Shown piece after piece: positions 62,739 to 64,000 of a stretch of 64,000 nucleotides of DNA. The notes under the pieces were generated by a model. The model ran no database searches. It was not told the origin of the DNA and saw only the letters and a list, made by a program, of their open reading frames with translations. The stretch lies in the NCBI RefSeq assembly GCF_022049065.2, contig NZ_CP095743.1, positions 139,001-203,000 on the forward strand, read 5' to 3'. Origin of the DNA: Niallia sp. Man26. GTDB taxonomy: Bacteria; Bacillota; Bacilli; Bacillales; Cytobacillaceae. Numbering within the stretch: position 1 is the stretch's first letter; every line of letters begins with the position of its first letter. The position numbers and the translations under genes are program-made.

Positions 62739-64000
62739 TTATTCAAAAGCAACAAAAACCTGGTAGCTGCCTATACGCAATTCAGTCATGCTTTCTGACA
62801 CTGTGTAACGAATGCTATTTAAAAGGACACCTTTATTAATCAGATTCTCATACTCCTGTGCCAAGGAAATAAATTCTTTTGATCCGCCAAGCTTCAAAGT
62901 AATCCGCTGCTCGACAGGCAAATTCTTTTGTTTTCTCAAGTCTTGAACAGAGCGGATAAAATCCCTTACTAATCCTTCTTTTGCTAATTCGTCTGTGATG
63001 CTAGTATCTATTATAACAGTAAAGTTCCTGTTTGACGCCTCGCTGTAGCCTGACATAGATGCAGTTTTCTGGACAAGCACATCCTCTTTAAAGAGTTCAA
63101 CCTGCTGTTCGTCTGCTGTGATGGTTAACTTTCCATCGTAAAGAAACTGTTCTATCTCTTCTTTTGTGAGATGGCCGAGAGCTTTATGAACGGGATTTGC
63201 CTTTTTACCGAGACGCTTGCCGGCATTTTTGAAGTCGAGCTTGAGGCTGTATTGTACATAGCCTTTACTTGACTCAGTCCAGTCTATCGTTTTTACATTC
63301 AGCTCACTTTTAATGATTTGGCTGAAAGATTGCAATGCCGAAGGCGGAGTGTCATTTGAGACTATAGCCATCATGGCAAGCGGCTGTTTCGTCTTGATTT
63401 GGCTTTGATGCCGTATGTTTCTTCCCAGTTCCACAATTTCTCTTACACCGCTCATTTTCTTTTCAAGCTCTATGTTGATGTTCGCTTCTTCACCAGCTGG
63501 GAAATCTTCTAAATGAACGCTTTTTCCAGTCAGCTTATAATGAATATCTTCAGCAGTAAAAGGTGTGAACGGTGCGAGCAGCTTAGAGATATGAACAAGC
63601 AGGCTGTAAAGAGTATGGTAAGCACAAGCTTTATCCTCAGACATGCCTTCACTCCAAAACCGTTCTCTGTTTCTTCTGATATACCAATTACTTACGTCTT
63701 CTAAAAGAGTGCCAATATGTCTTGCTGCATTTGTCAGCTGGAAGCTTTCCATTTCTTTGCGGACTTGCGAGACAGTTGAAGCAAGCCGGGAAAGAGCCCA
63801 TTTATCCATCAAGGTTAAGGAAAGACTAGCTGGCGTTGAATTCGGATCAAATCCATCGATATCAGCATACATTTTGTAGAAATGATGAAGACTTGTTAGA
63901 GTATCGACTAGCTTTGACTTAGCTTCCTGTACATTTTTGACAGAAAATCGCTTCTGGTTCCAAGGTGCGCTGTCCTCTATCAATGCCCATCTTAGCGAAT
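62739..64000 (-). CDS. ileS: isoleucyl-tRNA synthetase, C-terminal part (partial; IleS2-like)
   Basis: The frame runs off the right edge of the window; about 419 C-terminal residues are seen. It opens SLRWALIEDSAPWNQKRFSV, then the anticodon-binding helical domain (NWYIRRNRERFWSEG, LLAPFTPFTAEDIHY) and an extra C-terminal part with RNIRHQSQIKTKQPLAMMAI and FRNFTVIIDT-type strands. There is no C-terminal zinc finger of the CxxC...CxxC kind found in the common bacterial IleS. This fits the long, eukaryote-like IleS2 class, which tolerates mupirocin. The catalytic HIGH and KMSKS motifs lie outside the window. Confidence 0.88.
   Translation of the reverse strand, partial: SLRWALIEDSAPWNQKRFSVKNVQEAKSKLVDTLTSLHHFYKMYADIDGFDPNSTPASLSLTLMDKWALSRLASTVSQVRKEMESFQLTNAARHIGTLLEDVSNWYIRRNRERFWSEGMSEDKACAYHTLYSLLVHISKLLAPFTPFTAEDIHYKLTGKSVHLEDFPAGEEANINIELEKKMSGVREIVELGRNIRHQSQIKTKQPLAMMAIVSNDTPPSALQSFSQIIKSELNVKTIDWTESSKGYVQYSLKLDFKNAGKRLGKKANPVHKALGHLTKEEIEQFLYDGKLTITADEQQVELFKEDVLVQKTASMSGYSEASNRNFTVIIDTSITDELAKEGLVRDFIRSVQDLRKQKNLPVEQRITLKLGGSKEFISLAQEYENLINKGVLLNSIRYTVSESMTELRIGSYQVFVAFE

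Overview
The window reads as a core chromosomal segment of a low-GC, endospore-forming Bacillaceae bacterium. Evidence for spore formation is gerD, cwlD, pdaB, csgA and a Spo0E-like phosphatase gene. The gene order is Bacillus-like and the 16S rRNA variable regions look closest, from memory, to the Niallia (Bacillus circulans/nealsonii) group; I could not run a comparison. No CRISPR array, prophage, transposase or insertion sequence was seen.

Layout. (1) 1-11.5 kb: most of the S10-spc-alpha ribosomal superoperon (rplV to rplQ) with secY, adk, infA and rpoA. The place normally held by map (methionine aminopeptidase), and by the KOW-domain gene after it, is about 850 bp of non-coding DNA. Read in mixed frames, it still shows a decayed map gene. 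(2) 11.5-16.2 kb: the shared ECF-transporter energizing module (ecfA1-ecfA2-ecfT), truA, and rplM-rpsI behind an L13-type leader. (3) 16.2-27.4 kb: a secreted GH43 arabinanase-like enzyme, the SigW-type ydbST pair, yteA, csgA, ybaK, cwlD, salA/mrp (apparently starting at ATT), gerD and pdaB; kbaA is absent. (4) 27.4-33.4 kb: an rRNA operon (tandem promoters, 16S-23S-5S) followed by eight tRNA genes. (5) 33.4-41.3 kb: a Spo0E-like gene, sigW-rsiW with a SigW autopromoter, cdaA-cdaR-glmM, and glmS behind a glmS ribozyme. (6) 41.3-48.8 kb: a Fur-boxed siderophore ABC importer, then yukJ, an aadK-like gene (apparently starting at ATC), yfnB and yhfK. (7) 48.8-61.4 kb: sulfate assimilation, with cysJI divergent from a cysL-like regulator, an orphan ECF S-component, a CBS protein, then a SAM riboswitch driving yezD-cysH-cysP-sat-cysC and siroheme genes sumT-sirB-sirC. 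(8) 61.4-64 kb: nrnB and the 3' part of an IleS2-type isoleucyl-tRNA synthetase.

How the parts connect. The sulfur block is a full route: uptake (CysP), activation (Sat, CysC), reduction to sulfite (CysH), reduction to sulfide (CysJI), and siroheme for CysI (SumT, SirB, SirC). The SigW factor encoded at 34 kb probably transcribes both its own operon and ydbST at 19.5 kb, since both carry similar -35/-10 elements with the same 17-nt spacing. The EcfAAT module at 12-14 kb is the probable partner of the lone S-component at 53.7 kb. CdaA, GlmM and GlmS link c-di-AMP and cell-wall precursor synthesis.

The observations I rate highest are the decayed map locus, the two apparent AUH start codons (salA, aadK-like), a near-consensus extended -10 promoter between 23S and 5S, an intrinsic terminator inside the yezD-cysH unit, and duplicated co-varying hairpins in the 16S-23S spacer. 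I did not find a convincing new multi-gene system.
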